Under the pieces are notes generated by a model that was given only the letters and a program-made list of their open reading frames with translations, was not told the DNA's origin and made no database searches. Position numbers and translations under genes: made by a program. This document shows, one piece after another, positions 1 to 10,607 of a stretch of 64,000 bases of DNA. How positions within the stretch are numbered: the first letter of the stretch is position 1; each line of letters starts with the position of its first letter. Source of the stretch: Coccinella septempunctata (lineage: Eukaryota > Arthropoda > Insecta > Coleoptera > Coccinellidae); the NCBI RefSeq assembly GCF_907165205.1, contig NC_058195.1, positions 20,914,936-20,978,935 of the forward strand, written 5' to 3'.

Positions 1-4
1 AGTG

Positions 5-3000
5 CTAGTTGCGACTGTGTGCCCTCCTGTGACTAAAGAGACCCAACCGTGACCTGCAGATCCTTCCACACTCAGGGCATGGATAGTCTCCAACCAGATC
101 TGGCCGCCGCTGTATCCTTCTCGATTCTCCACTATAACTGTGGACCAAAGACCTCCACTGTGACCTGTCTAACGCTAGTTGTTCCCAGTTATGATTAGCA
201 TTAACTGATTTTAGGGATTGATGTAGTGTATCCTTAAACCGCTTATACTGGCCTCCTGGTTTCCGGGCTCCCTCAGTGAGTTCGCCGTATAGAGCTATTT
301 TGGGGAGTCTTGTGTCTTGCATCCTCAGAATGTGGCCGCTCCATCTGAGTCGGGCCCTCGTTACTTGAGTCTCAATTGTTGTACAACTCGCGCGCTGCAA
401 GACTTCTGCATTCGAAACTTTGTGGAACCATCTGATGTGCATTATCTGTCTTAGATGACGTTGCTGCGTCTGTTCAAGCTGTTTAATATGTCGCCTGTAG
501 GGAGTCCAGCTTTCGCTTCCGTAAAGAAGCGTTGGGAGGACCACTGCTCTGTAAACAGCTGTCTTGGTCTTCAGATTGAGGTCGTGATTTTGGAACACTC
601 TGTCCTTCAGCTTCCAGAATGCCCGTGATGCCGAATTGATACGGTTGTGTATTTCCGTGTCAAGGTTAGCCCTAGTATTTATGAAGCTTCCCAAGTATTT
701 GAACTGCTCAACCTGTTCTAGAGTTTCATTGTCCAGGCTGATATCTGTTTGAAGGCTTTCTGGCGGACTTACCAGGATTTTGGTCTTGTCAATATTGAGT
801 CTAAGGCCTAAAGCTTCGTATATATGTTTATAGGTGTCCATCATTATCTGTAGATCCTCTGAGCTGCTAGCGATGAGTGAACAGTCGTCTGCATATTGAA
901 GTTCCGTGATAAACTTGGTACGGGTTTTTGCTCTGAGGCGCTTCAGGTTAAACAGGCCTCCATCAAATCTGAATCTTATCCCAACACCTCTTACGGGCAT
1001 GCTCATGTCAGCAATTATCGATACAGCTATGGCGAAAATATTGAACAGTAAAGGCGCTAATACGCAGCCTTGTTTTATTCCAGAGTTGGTTGAGAAATGG
1101 TCAGTTGTAGAGCCATTATGCTGTATTCTAGCGGTGTTGTTGGTATGAAGGCTTTTACACACTGCTAGGAATTTTTCGGGTACTCCTAGACGTGCCATGA
1201 TTTTCCAGAGCGCTCTCCGATTCACCGAGTCGAATGCCTTGCTTAAATCGATGAAGGCTGTATAAATCCTTGATTGTTGTTCACGGGCCTTTTCTTGTAG
1301 CTGTCGCAGTGTAAAAATTAGGTCCACCGTACCTCGATTTGGTCGAAAGCCGCACTGGGATTCAGGTAAAAGCCTCTCTAAGAGTGGAACCAGACGATTA
1401 GCCATAATCTTCGAGAGAATTTTACCGGCCACATTAAGCAACGATATGCCCCTGTAATTGTTGCAATTCGACGTATCGCCTTTGTTCTTATAGAGGTTGA
1501 TAACTAAAGCGTCTCTGAAGTCTTGTGGCACATCTCCCTGTTCCCAGATCTTGCGGAATAGTATTAGGAGACTATTGACAATGTCCTCATCCAAGGCTTT
1601 GAATATCTCCGCCGGAATGCCGTCTAGACCAGGGGACTTATCATTTTTCATATTTTTAATCGCGCTTATGATTTCCGACATTGAAATTTCGTCATCAAGC
1701 GATGTCATCGGACTATACGCGGGAAGCAGGTCTAAAATGGATAAATCCGAGTCGTTATTTTGATTCAAGACCTGTGAGTAATGCTCCTTCCATCTTTCGA
1801 GAATTTTTCTATCATCAGTTAGAATAGCTCCATGAGCATCTCTTATAGGAAAGCTAGCTTTTCTGCTTGGACCGTAAACAGTTTTAATAGCTTCGAAAAA
1901 ACGCCTGTAGTCATGGTTATCGGCGTAAGCTTGTATTTCTCTAGCTTTTTCTTTCCACCAGCTGTCCTTGATTTTTCTTATTTCTTGACGGACCTCGCGT
2001 TTTATGTTTATGAAACCTATTTGGGCTGCAACATCGCCAGGCTTGTTAATTGCGGTTTTCATCGCTTTGTGTTTTGCGTCCAAAAGGGGTGCGATATGAG
2101 TTTCGCTGTCGGCAAACCAGTCTGGGGATTTTCGGGAGCGTTCCGTGCCCAGTATTTCCTTCGCTGTATTTGTAAGGGATGACTTGAAACGGAGCCAATG
2201 AGTCTCAATGTCGTCGTTATAATCCGGTGGTGTTAGGCTATCTTTGACGGCAGCTGTGAATCTGTCCTTTGTAGAAGGGTTTTGTAGTTTGGATATTTGA
2301 AGGCGCTCTCTTAGATACTTCGGCTTGCGTTGATATTTTGGGCGCATTGAGATTTTCATTTCCGAGATTACCAGCCTATGATCAGTCCAGCACTCCAGAT
2401 CTGCTCTGGGTTTAGTGACCAACACCTCTTTCAGATCTTTCCTTCTCACGATCACATAGTCGAGGGTATGCCAATGCCCTGAGCGCGGGTGGCACCAGGT
2501 CCCCCTTGAATTGGGTCTCGTAATAAAATAGGTGTTCGTTATACACAGATTGTGTTCTGCACAAAGAGCCAGCAGACGTTCTCCATTCGAATTGATGCTG
2601 TCTGTGCCGTGTTTCCCTATTATTCCCGGCCATAGTTCTGAGTCTTGACCTCTGCCCACTCTAGCGTTGAAGTCTCCAAGGAGAATTATTCGTTCCCGTT
2701 TTGGGATTTTACTTAATGTAGCAACGAGTGTTTCGTAAAAAGTGTCCTTTAAGTTGTCAGAGGAGTTCAAAGTGGGTGCGTATACTGCAATGATGTTCAC
2801 AAACGTGTTATTCGCTGCAGGAAAACGTAGGGTCATTAAACGTTCTGAGATACCAACTGGATTTTCGGTAAGTTTGGCGGCCAGGTCGTTTCTAATGGCA
2901 AAGCCTACGCCATGTTGTCTGATTTCGCCTTCCGGCAAGCCTTTCCAGAAAAATGTATACGCTTGTTCTACCAAGCTACCTTCGTCCGAAAAGCGTGTTT

Positions 3001-3160
3001 CGCTTAAAGCAACTATTGCAATGGATGTTCGTTGCAGTTCCTTATCGATTAGGGCAGTACGCCTCTCTGGTCGGTCGGCCTTGGGGTTGTCTAGCAAGGT
3101 TCTGACGTTCCATGCTGCAAAAGCTATGTGCTTTTCATTGGTGTTTGTTCGATGATTCAC
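5..3160 (-). CDS. LINE ORF: endonuclease/reverse transcriptase with C-terminal zinc finger (RTE-like)
   Basis: This is a 1051-codon open frame encoding the replication protein of a non-LTR retrotransposon, which nicks DNA and reverse-transcribes the element RNA. The N-terminal third is an apurinic-type endonuclease: AAWNVRTLL near the start, ALSETRF, LLGDFNARVG, LDYVIV and TDHRLV. The RT follows, with SPGLDGIPAEI, AFIDLSKAFDSVN, GIKQGCVLAPLLFN and the catalytic LQYADDCSL. The last about 20 residues hold a C2H2-like finger (CPECGRICRSRLGLFSHRRAH), typical of this widespread animal group. The frame opens at a GTG just after an in-frame TGA; I see no ATG near the N terminus, so the true start is uncertain. 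The stop lies at positions 5-7, so the 3' UTR is outside the window. The clade name (RTE-like versus a related clade) is inferred. No internal stop is present, so it may be a young copy. Confidence 0.9.
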   Translation of the reverse strand: MNHRTNTNEKHIAFAAWNVRTLLDNPKADRPERRTALIDKELQRTSIAIVALSETRFSDEGSLVEQAYTFFWKGLPEGEIRQHGVGFAIRNDLAAKLTENPVGISERLMTLRFPAANNTFVNIIAVYAPTLNSSDNLKDTFYETLVATLSKIPKRERIILLGDFNARVGRGQDSELWPGIIGKHGTDSINSNGERLLALCAEHNLCITNTYFITRPNSRGTWCHPRSGHWHTLDYVIVRRKDLKEVLVTKPRADLECWTDHRLVISEMKISMRPKYQRKPKYLRERLQISKLQNPSTKDRFTAAVKDSLTPPDYNDDIETHWLRFKSSLTNTAKEILGTERSRKSPDWFADSETHIAPLLDAKHKAMKTAINKPGDVAAQIGFINIKREVRQEIRKIKDSWWKEKAREIQAYADNHDYRRFFEAIKTVYGPSRKASFPIRDAHGAILTDDRKILERWKEHYSQVLNQNNDSDLSILDLLPAYSPMTSLDDEISMSEIISAIKNMKNDKSPGLDGIPAEIFKALDEDIVNSLLILFRKIWEQGDVPQDFRDALVINLYKNKGDTSNCNNYRGISLLNVAGKILSKIMANRLVPLLERLLPESQCGFRPNRGTVDLIFTLRQLQEKAREQQSRIYTAFIDLSKAFDSVNRRALWKIMARLGVPEKFLAVCKSLHTNNTARIQHNGSTTDHFSTNSGIKQGCVLAPLLFNIFAIAVSIIADMSMPVRGVGIRFRFDGGLFNLKRLRAKTRTKFITELQYADDCSLIASSSEDLQIMMDTYKHIYEALGLRLNIDKTKILVSPPESLQTDISLDNETLEQVEQFKYLGSFINTRANLDTEIHNRINSASRAFWKLKDRVFQNHDLNLKTKTAVYRAVVLPTLLYGSESWTPYRRHIKQLEQTQQRHLRQIMHIRWFHKVSNAEVLQRASCTTIETQVTRARLRWSGHILRMQDTRLPKIALYGELTEGARKPGGQYKRFKDTLHQSLKSVNANHNWEQLALDRSQWRSLVHSYSGESRRIQRRPDLVGDYPCPECGRICRSRLGLFSHRRAHSRN

Positions 3161-3560
3161 TCACTCAGGCACCCTCCCCCGGAGATCCGAATGGGAGGGT
3201 ATTTTACCTCCGGATACGAATTTTGTCCTGTTCGACTGATCCATCTTTTTGTAGGAGCTGCGTTAGAAGGTGTTCAAAAGCTGCACTTGTAACGCTGTCA
3301 GTGCAACTTTGGTTGCGGCTACGACTAGATTATCTTGTGGCACAGGTAACCTGAGACGACAAGGTCTGAGACGTAACTTGAGCAACGCAGAGAGCCATTT
3401 CCTGCTCAAGCCAATGTTTAGGCTACGTAATTGTGGGAAACAGAGTTATACCGCTCATGTTCGGTCGCCAGAGCCTCGTTCGTAAGAACAGGGTGCACCG
3501 CGAGTAGGTGAGGTTGGCATTTGAGAGGAGAGGCTATAAAACGCATCCTTCCCCCTTACA
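3161..3560 (-). other. Probable 5' leader of the RTE-like LINE
   Basis: About 400 bases upstream of the LINE ORF (reading the minus strand) are richer in G+C than the rest of the window and hold no convincing ORF on either strand. The position suggests the 5' untranslated part of the LINE. The exact boundary with the neighbouring CR1/L2-type fragment, near 3560, is estimated. Confidence 0.4.
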
Positions 3561-3569
3561 CCCCCATCT

Positions 3570-5585
3570 CGTCAGCCTTTAAAGACAATACTAGGTCGAA
3601 GATTGTAGAGGAAAATTTTTCTAATCCCTGGATGGACAACAAAATTCGAAGCATGATTCGACATAAACGAAGACGATGCAGAGGTATATGAGACGGAAGA
3701 CACAGAAAGCTTATGATGAACACCGAAAATACTCTGATCTTGAGTCAGCGGCGATCGATGAGGCCAAGAGGCGATTCGAGGATGGAATAGTGTCGTCCGG
3801 GAGTAGAAAGAAATTCTTCAAGTATGTACGTTCCTTCTTCAAAACGAAAACATCTACACCAATGGTGAGAGGAACCGATGGCGTCACTTGCTCTAGCCCT
3901 GAGAAATCAGCTGATGTTTTGGCAGAATCCTTCGCTGCCTCGTTTACGGATGAACCGGGTGGACCATGTCCGGAGGTCGGGTGTGGGCGTTGTCCGTTCG
4001 ATTTGGATTCAGTTCATTTCACCCCTGAGTCAGTGAGGCACCAACTTCTTGCTTTAAAGACTGACTCATCTCCTGGTATGGACGGCATTACTGCGGAGGT
4101 TCTGAAAAGGTGTGCAACTTTATTATGTGAACCATTGGCTGCGATCTTCACTGCATCCTTTCGATCTGGTGGTTGCCTTCTTCCCGGTTGTGTGCGTCTG
4201 TCACTCCTGTCTTCAAGAAGGGTGACAAACTGTGCCCTTATAACTATAATAACTATAATCTTCCTATAAGCTTGACTTCCGTCGCTTCGAGGGTATGCGA
4301 ACATTTGATAGCAGCTGATATGACCAAATTTTTGCTGGAGAAAAGCATTCTTCCCGATACTCAGCATGGATTTTTGCCGGATCGCTCTGTCATTACCAAC
4401 TTGCTCCAGAGTATGGACCAATGGACCAAGGCTCTCGATAGCGGTATACCCAATGACATTATTTACCACGACTTTTCAAAGGCCTTTGACCGTGTTCCAC
4501 ATAGACGTCTCCTTTCCAAGCTTGAGCACTTTGGAATCAAACTTGCGGTATCAAACAGCTTCTCCTTGCCTAGACCTGTGACTAGCGGTGTGCCCTAGGG
4601 AACAGTTCTGGGCCCTCTTCTCTTCTTGGTCTACACAGCTGATTTACCTCGAAGTTTGAGATCACCTTGTTTCCAATTTGCGGACGACACAAAGATTTTT
4701 AACAACCCAATCTCTAGCTATGATCTGCTCCAGGAGGACCTGAATATTCTCTCCGACTGGTCTAGGAATTGGTTGCTTCCACTGAACTTTGGAAAGTGTA
4801 TAGTTCTTTACATTGGCAAGCCAAACCCGAAACATCATTACTTTCTGGATGGACATCAGCTAGCTACGACGGAGTCACATGAGGACTTAGGATTGACCAT
4901 CACACCTGACTTGAGCTGGTCTCCTCATGTAAAGAAGGTAACATCCAGGGCAAGGAGCCTCGTCTTTATGATCTCGAAGTTTTTCCGAGGTTGTTCTCCC
5001 ACTGTCTGTTGTAGCTTATACAAGACTTATATAAGACCAATCCTCGAATTTGCTGGCCCAGCCTGGTGCCCTATCCTGAAGGCTGAAATGGAGCAGTTGG
5101 AGGCGGTACAGCGTTGGGTTACTCGCATTCTTTATGGTCCCATGCGTCCTGTATATGAAGAGAGACTCCGTATCTTCGGTTTAACCTCATTTCAGGAACG
5201 CTGACTGAGAGGTGATCTGAAAATCATCTTCCGGGCAATCAATAATATGACTGGTGCAAACACTAATAACTTACGAGGACACCGGTACAAGTTGATGAAA
5301 GAAAACTTCAGGACTACACAACGACAAAACTTCCTGTCCAATAGAATTTTTTCAGCCTGTAACGGTTTGCCTGCGGACGTGGTTTGTGCTCCCAGTGTGA
5401 ACGCCTTCAAAAATGGATTAGATTCGGAAAGATTTCGCCCACATGTATCCTGATTGAGTGATTTCTATTCGTATTACTGCACTGTGTCCATTTTTTATTC
5501 CTGTTTCTGAGCTTAAGAGGCATAGCCTCAGCTCTTGTCATTTAATTAATAATCAATTCAATTAATTAATAACAATAATAATTAA
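3570..5585 (+). pseudogene. Decayed CR1/L2-type LINE reverse transcriptase, with repetitive 3' tail
   Basis: Relics of an RT polyprotein are read in successive frames: 3676-4269, 4173-4598, 4626-5204 and 5217-5453. Recognisable pieces are NPWMDNKIRSMIRHKRRR (linker after the endonuclease), SSPGMDGITAEVL, VFKKGDK, QHGFLPDRS, YHDFSKAFDRVPH, GTVLGPLLFLVY-like text, FQFADDTKIF (catalytic), DLGLTITPDLSWSPHVKKV and a C-terminal FRPH. At least three frameshifts and several stops, including one just before the fourth RT block near 4598, make it non-functional. The endonuclease and ORF1 are missing, so it is strongly 5' truncated. After the ORF a short UTR ends in an AT-rich (TAA/TTAA)-like run at about 5540-5585, taken as the 3' tail. 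The clade is inferred from motif style only. Confidence 0.8.
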
Positions 5586-5970
5586 TGTGCAGCGCTAACG
5601 ACGGCTAAGACCATAGGGGCAAAAATTCGCCGAACGAACTACGATGGTCCAAAATTACACAAATTGTATGCGCCACCATGGCAGAAACGTCTTCAACACA
5701 AAACTGAGAGACTAAGAAGAGACATTGGACTACTGACGGAGTACTTGAACAGAAATCGCGGAAGGAAGGTTGTGAAAGCTGCCAAAGAAATCATCGATAG
5801 GAACAGAACCCACACCGAACGAGAGACAGAGAATGCTACAACACCACTGCCTCGACACTCTGAAGCAAAAGCTAAGTTTGTATGCTGAACGCCTGAGAAG
5901 ATATAAAAGCAATTATAGCCGGAAAAGAGACAATAATTCATTCGAAAAGTCGGAAGAAACTTTCTACCGG
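5586..5970 (+). pseudogene. R4/Dong-type LINE, N-terminal fragment (continues at 21978)
   Basis: Broken reading frames here give a basic, helix-rich stretch (for example KLYAPPWQKRLQHKTERLRR) followed by KSEETFYR at the right edge. That FYR segment continues in frame style with SLTSSHGENG at 21988, after a 16-kb insertion. FYR followed by an FW...WI block is characteristic of the region just before the RT in R4/Dong-like elements with a restriction-like endonuclease. This fragment and 21978-24595 are therefore parts of one element. The N-terminal DNA-binding fingers expected in the family are not seen, so the copy is 5' truncated where it abuts the AT-rich tail of the preceding LINE. Confidence 0.7.
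5961..5970. repeat. Target-site duplication of the Penelope-like unit, left copy (TTTCTACCGG)
   Basis: The 10 bases TTTCTACCGG occur here and again at 21978-21987, immediately outside the two ends of the Penelope-like unit. Joining the flanks at one copy restores a continuous R4/Dong-like reading frame, which supports a duplication made on insertion. Confidence 0.8.
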
Positions 5971-6390
5971 CCATCATAATATGGATTTCTCGTCCCTAGA
6001 TTATGAACTCTATTATATTTAGTGGGCTGTGGGGACAGTAGGTTATTAAAACACTGTTATTCTATTGCCAACGTTTCGAAATTAAGTTATTTGTTTCTCA
6101 AGGCTGAAATAAAGTACGATTTTTATAGGTTAGGTGGATCTACAGTTCCAGAAAACTCTCACCTCTAAAATTTACCGTGATTTAACCAAAATTCGGATGA
6201 ATAAGATATTCTGACGCCTACACATTTAATACCATCATCCTCTCAAACATAACAAGAAAATCCAGATGACGAAAACCAACACAGAAACAAACATCAGTTC
6301 CGAACAAACACAGATCTATGGTTCAAAATACTTCTTGATCTTTATGTTGCAAACATCTGAAAACAAACATACTCATCGCTGGCAACAAAA
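5971..6390 (-). repeat. Penelope-like 3' tail, left (inverted copy of 21604-21977)
   Basis: This non-coding tail follows the minus-strand Penelope-like ORF. It matches the reverse complement of 21604-21977 almost throughout, with a few substitutions and small indels. It contains the motif CGAAACGTTGGC on the minus strand, common near the ends of this class of element, preceded by CTTGAG. It may be a worn hammerhead-type core, but this was not folded. Confidence 0.75.
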
Positions 6391-7482
6391 TTATCTTACA
6401 ATATGTCTAATAATATTAGTGTAATTTTGACTCAGGTTTTTTACGTCTGTCCTGAAATTAACACAATCTAAACTTCTTTTCATGAATATCATCTCACTAA
6501 TGTTTCTCTTCCACCAATTTTGTTCAAAGTCCAGTATAACCGTTTCATCAAACTTAAATGAATGTCCCATAAAAAAATGATGCACAGCCAAAGCAGTTTT
6601 TTCCTGTTTCTCACCACTCCTACAGTCCCATTTATGCTGTGCAACACGCTTCTTAAGATATTGTCTTGTTTGTCCTATATACTGTTGTCCACACTCACAA
6701 GGTACCGAATACACCACACCAGAGTTCAACCAAAACGGGGTTTTGTCCTTTAACTTAGAAAATATGTTGCCCACCCTTTCAACAGTGTATAAGGAAAGTT
6801 TGAAACTGTCATCATCAAAAAGGGCAGTAATATGCTGGGATAGGCCATTGACCAGTGGAAATCTTGCATACCTGCAAACCTGTTCATTATCCCTGTCCTA
6901 CCAGTCGCCTATCATAGTCAAACACTTAGTCTTCATTCCATTGATAAAATTACGTGGGTAGTCATTGTTCAATAAATACCTTGTGGCTTTTCTAATATTT
7001 TCTTCGTGAAATGAAGGATGACTCAACTGTAAAACTTTCAGGAACAAGTTGACGGCGGTGCCCACTTTTGTAGACATTGAATGGTTGAAATGGAAATTCA
7101 ATACTCTCCCTGAACTGTATGGTTTCTGATACCAATTTGTTAATAAAACTTGCTCATCAGTTCGGTGTATAATGGTATCCAAAAAGGAAATTGAACCATC
7201 CCTCTCTTCTTCAAGCGTAAACTGCAACTTCTCATTAAAACCATTGAAGGTAGTAAGCACAACATCAACCTGGTCACGAAGCACCACCGAAAAGGTGTCG
7301 CCCACATATATCTTAATTATGGGTATAAAGAAAGAGATCCCTCTCATACAAAAACTGACCAACCTGTTCATGACAATGTTTGTCAACATCGGGATGGCTG
7401 GGTTTCCCATCGCGGAACCATCTAATTGCTGATAATATGTTCCATCAAAAGAAAAATAACTGGAATCAAAGCAGAAGAAAAA
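6391..7482 (-). pseudogene. Penelope-like RT (C-terminal half) plus GIY-YIG endonuclease, minus copy
   Basis: One minus-strand frame runs from the palm of the RT (FDSSYFSFDGTYYQQ, DGSAMGNPAIPM, ISFFIPIIKIYVGDTF, GSISFLDTIIHR) through the thumb and linker to a GIY-YIG nuclease (GVVYSVPCECGQQYIGQTRQ with KRVAQHKWDC) and ends in NIIRHIVR. Lesions: the catalytic YVDD is YVGD (GGC codon near 7300-7302), and there is a premature stop at 6898-6900 in the linker. The GIY-YIG signature YIG is intact. The upstream RT part lies at 20253-20643 because of the 12.8-kb insert. Penelope-like elements encode RTs related to telomerase RT; the family assignment is firm, activity is excluded. Confidence 0.9.
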
Positions 7483-7486
7483 GATC
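7483..7486. repeat. Possible target duplication GATC, left copy of the 12.76-kb insert
   Basis: GATC is found here and at 20249-20252. Keeping only one copy joins the two minus-strand Penelope-like fragments in frame with no lost residue. The site is short and palindromic, so chance cannot be excluded, but the frame match favours it. Confidence 0.6.
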
Positions 7487-8458
7487 TAAGGGTACCTCTG
7501 TACCCAAACAACACACACATATATTTAAAACACTTTATAGACCATAGCTCATAGACTTTTAGATGATCTATAAAACATCAGAAAGTATCGAATCTTCAAC
7601 CTAGATTCGACGGAAAAATGTCCGCGAGATTTACGTTGAAAATTATCACTTCTTTAGACGTCTATTCGACGTAATTCTAATTATCTCTATAACAAGTACG
7701 ATTTCTGATATTCTCGAAATTATCCTGATTTGGTATGTTGTTTGATATATACCTAATAGACGTTTGAGGATGTACTTTATTAAAATCATTCGATAAAGTT
7801 TATAAATCATTAGATTCTTGACTTTTTTCTTCGATCAACAATCTGATAATATATAGATGATCTGAAAAACATGGACAATCAGGACATCTAAATCATGTAG
7901 CACCAAAGATCTTCTTTAGACTTTGGAGCATTGTCTTTATCGTTGAAGAAATCGGATGTCTATTAGAAGAAAAATTATTTATTGAAAAAAATGGTGTTAG
8001 TATTCACCTATTTTAGATGATCAAAGATGAACGTCTGTTAGATATTTCTAGAATGACCTTGTATTGTATATACAGTTTTTGTCCTCTAATTGTTGTCAAC
8101 TTTGGAATTATATTAGGATAATTTAAAAAACCTGATATTAATGACCTATTAACTAGACATATTTATGTTTCGAAGAAGGGTCCATGTGAAAGAAAATGTA
8201 CGTTCCGTAGATTCAAGATCCACATCTTCGAATCATATCTATAAAATCTGACCACTTGAAAATCTACAGATTAGTGATGGGCGAGTTCATATTTATACGG
8301 AATGATTGACAGTTTGTATGGTAGTTGGAAGAGAAAAAACAGGTTCTGATGAATAAATATATTTATAATGAAAAAAAACAAAAATAAATATAATTCAAAA
8401 ACATAACACAATTTCATAAAATTTGAAAAAACATAATATAAATAGATGAGATTATTGT
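7487..8458. other. AT-rich non-coding left arm of the insert
   Basis: No ORF of note is seen. The stretch is AT-rich, with repeated short words (AGATGATCT, AAAACATC, TAGATATTTC) that recur on the right arm of the same insert. It starts with a small inverted motif (GGTACctctGTACC, 7491-7504). Confidence 0.5.
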
Positions 8459-8589
8459 CTATTTGTTTTTATTCCTCTCATATTCGTACCGTTGATTGGC
8501 TTGTCGTAACCAGTCTTGAATGGCCCGTTTTATGACAGCATCATTTAAGTCTGCTGGCGTTTCACTTTCGAAGAGAACATATACAGCCT
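8459..8589 (-). other. Possible terminal coding exon (46 codons), minus strand
   Basis: An open stretch preceded by a good splice acceptor (TTATGTTGCTTCCAG, ending at 8590) encodes a polar helical peptide (AVYVLFESETPADLNDAV, then IKRAIQDWLRQANQRYEYE) and stops at 8459-8461. On the same strand a donor-like AAG|GTGAGT lies at about 9968/9967. Joining the two keeps a frame open for about nine codons upstream. Composition is less AT-rich than the surroundings. It could be the last exon of a transposase or other gene carried by the insert; I do not recognise the protein. Confidence 0.3.
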
Positions 8590-8774
8590 CTGGAAGCAAC
8601 ATAAATTACAAATAGCTAAATGTTTTTTGATTGAATATCAATTACAAGTTGAGAAAATATGCGAAAAAATATTCTTTTGAAGAAAAGAAAGCGATGAACC
8701 AAAACCTGGAGATAGAAATTATAAATCAATAGAATTCAATTTCAGTACTCTTTAGATACCCTGTAGTATTTTTT

Positions 8775-9625
8775 AGAAATAAAAAACGCTGCTCTAATGA
8801 ACTCCTATGGATTAATTGATACAGAATTTTCAATTCGAACATCGAAATACGAAAAAACATTCGAATTCTTAAATGATCTAAAAAACATCTAAACATTTCC
8901 TCAAAGATTTCAAACTCCGTATATTCAATTATTCGTCAAATTTCAGATTGAATCCTGTTTTGTAAGTACCTACTTATAATTATAAGGGTTACATTATTCA
9001 GCAAGTGTTGAGTGAGGTGATTCAAAATTCACTTCTGAATCGATGTCTGAAGATGTCTATCAATCGACTTTTTCAGATAACCCTCTTCACCAAGTGAATT
9101 CTACATAAAAATAGAAAACGCTGCGGTAACGAACTCCTATGGATTAATTGATACAAAATTTTCAATTCTAACATCGAAATACGAAAAAACATCCGAATTC
9201 TTAAATGATCTAAAAAACATCTAAACATTTCCTCGAAGACTTCAAACTCCGTATATTCAATTATTCGTCAAATTTCAGATTGAATCCTGTTTTGTTAGTA
9301 CTTATAATAAGGGTTACATTATTCAGCAAGAGTTTCCTGAGTGAGTTGATTCAAAATTCACTTCTGAATCGATGTCTAGAAGATATCTATCAATAGACTT
9401 TTTCAGATAACCGTCTTCACCAAGTAAATTCTACATAGAAATAGAAAACGCTTCTGTATAATAAACTCCTATGGATTAATTGATTCAAAATTTTCAATTC
9501 GAACATCGAAATACAAAAAAATATTCGAATTCTTTAATGATCTAAAAAACATCTAAACATTTCCTCGAGGATTTCAAACTCTGTATATTCCATTATTCGT
9601 CAAATTTCCGATTGATATTCCTCAG
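8775..9625. repeat. 332-bp direct tandem repeat, about 2.6 copies
   Basis: Three blocks share the same order of landmarks. ACTCCTATGGATTAATTGAT starts at about 8801, 9133 and 9465, giving two exact 332-bp steps. Each is followed by a block with GATCTAAAAAACATCTAAAC and ATTCAATTATTCGTCAAATT-like text. The first two copies also share a segment ending in TTCAGATAACC. Copies differ by scattered substitutions and short indels; the third is cut short near 9625. It is non-coding and lies in the left arm of the unclassified insert. Confidence 0.85.
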
Positions 9626-10607
9626 AGTGGCGCATTTTAGATATAATATATACCATTAATAGTACCTATCTAACAAAATAGTATTGACTTGTCAATGGTT
9701 ATCCAAATAATATCATTTAATAGACTTTATTAGACGATTGATCTATGAAAGATATTTCTATTTTAAATCTACCTATATTTCAATTTATTGTAGCCAAAAA
9801 TTCAGGTAAGTATTTGAAAACGATAACTGGATATCATTTTTAACAGAGAACACAAATCCAAACTAATACCATATCGAAGTAAATAGTATTTTCCTATGTT
9901 CAAGCAATTTGATTAATGTGTGAAGGGATTACCTGCTGTAACTACCCTAAGTAGAAAATGCACTCACCTTGTTCAATTATTACAGCACAAATCACTAATC
10001 AAAAAACGAACACAATCACTAGCCGACTTGACCTTCTTACAAAGAAGGGTTGTATACTAACAGAAATGTTGAATGTTCAAGTTCAAATGGCTATGCACTA
10101 TGAACTTTAACTCTATTAGCCCATGGCCGGTTCGCGGCTTCTTGCGAATTGCGATAAGAGATCGCCACCAAGCGATCCAACCAGATCGTAGTTCGTGTCT
10201 AGTCCTTCTCATCGCATATCTCTCGACCCTTCAACCAAACACCTATTTTCTGCAAACTCGGAAAAATATCCATTTTTCCTCAAGACTCTCAAGAGTATCT
10301 TGGGTTAATCAATAGTTTCGTTCGAAATTTATATTTAACATTTATCATATGCATATGATGCGTCGTATGTGGAGGTTGTCTCGTGTTTTCGCTCTGATAT
10401 TGATCTCTGTTAAAGTGGGAAAATCATTGAATTCTGGATTGAATTTTGTACTATAGTTGGAATAACAATTGTGGATTCGACTAGATCGGAGTTCGTTCCG
10501 GGAAGACTTTTCCCAAGTTGGTTATTTTGTAGATATAGTTGACTCAAATCGTCTTCTGAAAATGTGAAAGACAACATCTGTTCCCAGTGTTAGCGGAAGA
10601 ACAGGTG
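9626..10607. other. Non-coding stretch between the 332-bp repeats and LINE-A ORF1
   Basis: No convincing ORF is present. The stretch includes the donor-like site at 9967 mentioned for the possible exon. From about 10100 it becomes richer in G+C, and the last few hundred bases before 10608 are probably the 5' UTR of LINE-A. The boundary could not be fixed. Confidence 0.4.

Noticed and set aside
5540..5600. R4/Dong-type element targeting the (TAA)-like tail of the preceding LINE
   Set aside because: Attractive because the 5' fragment abuts a TAA-like run, but the 3' end near 24595 has no matching run, so target choice cannot be shown.
10073..10315. 80-codon ORF before LINE-A
   Set aside because: No motif, not linked to the LINE frames; probably chance in a less AT-rich 5' UTR.
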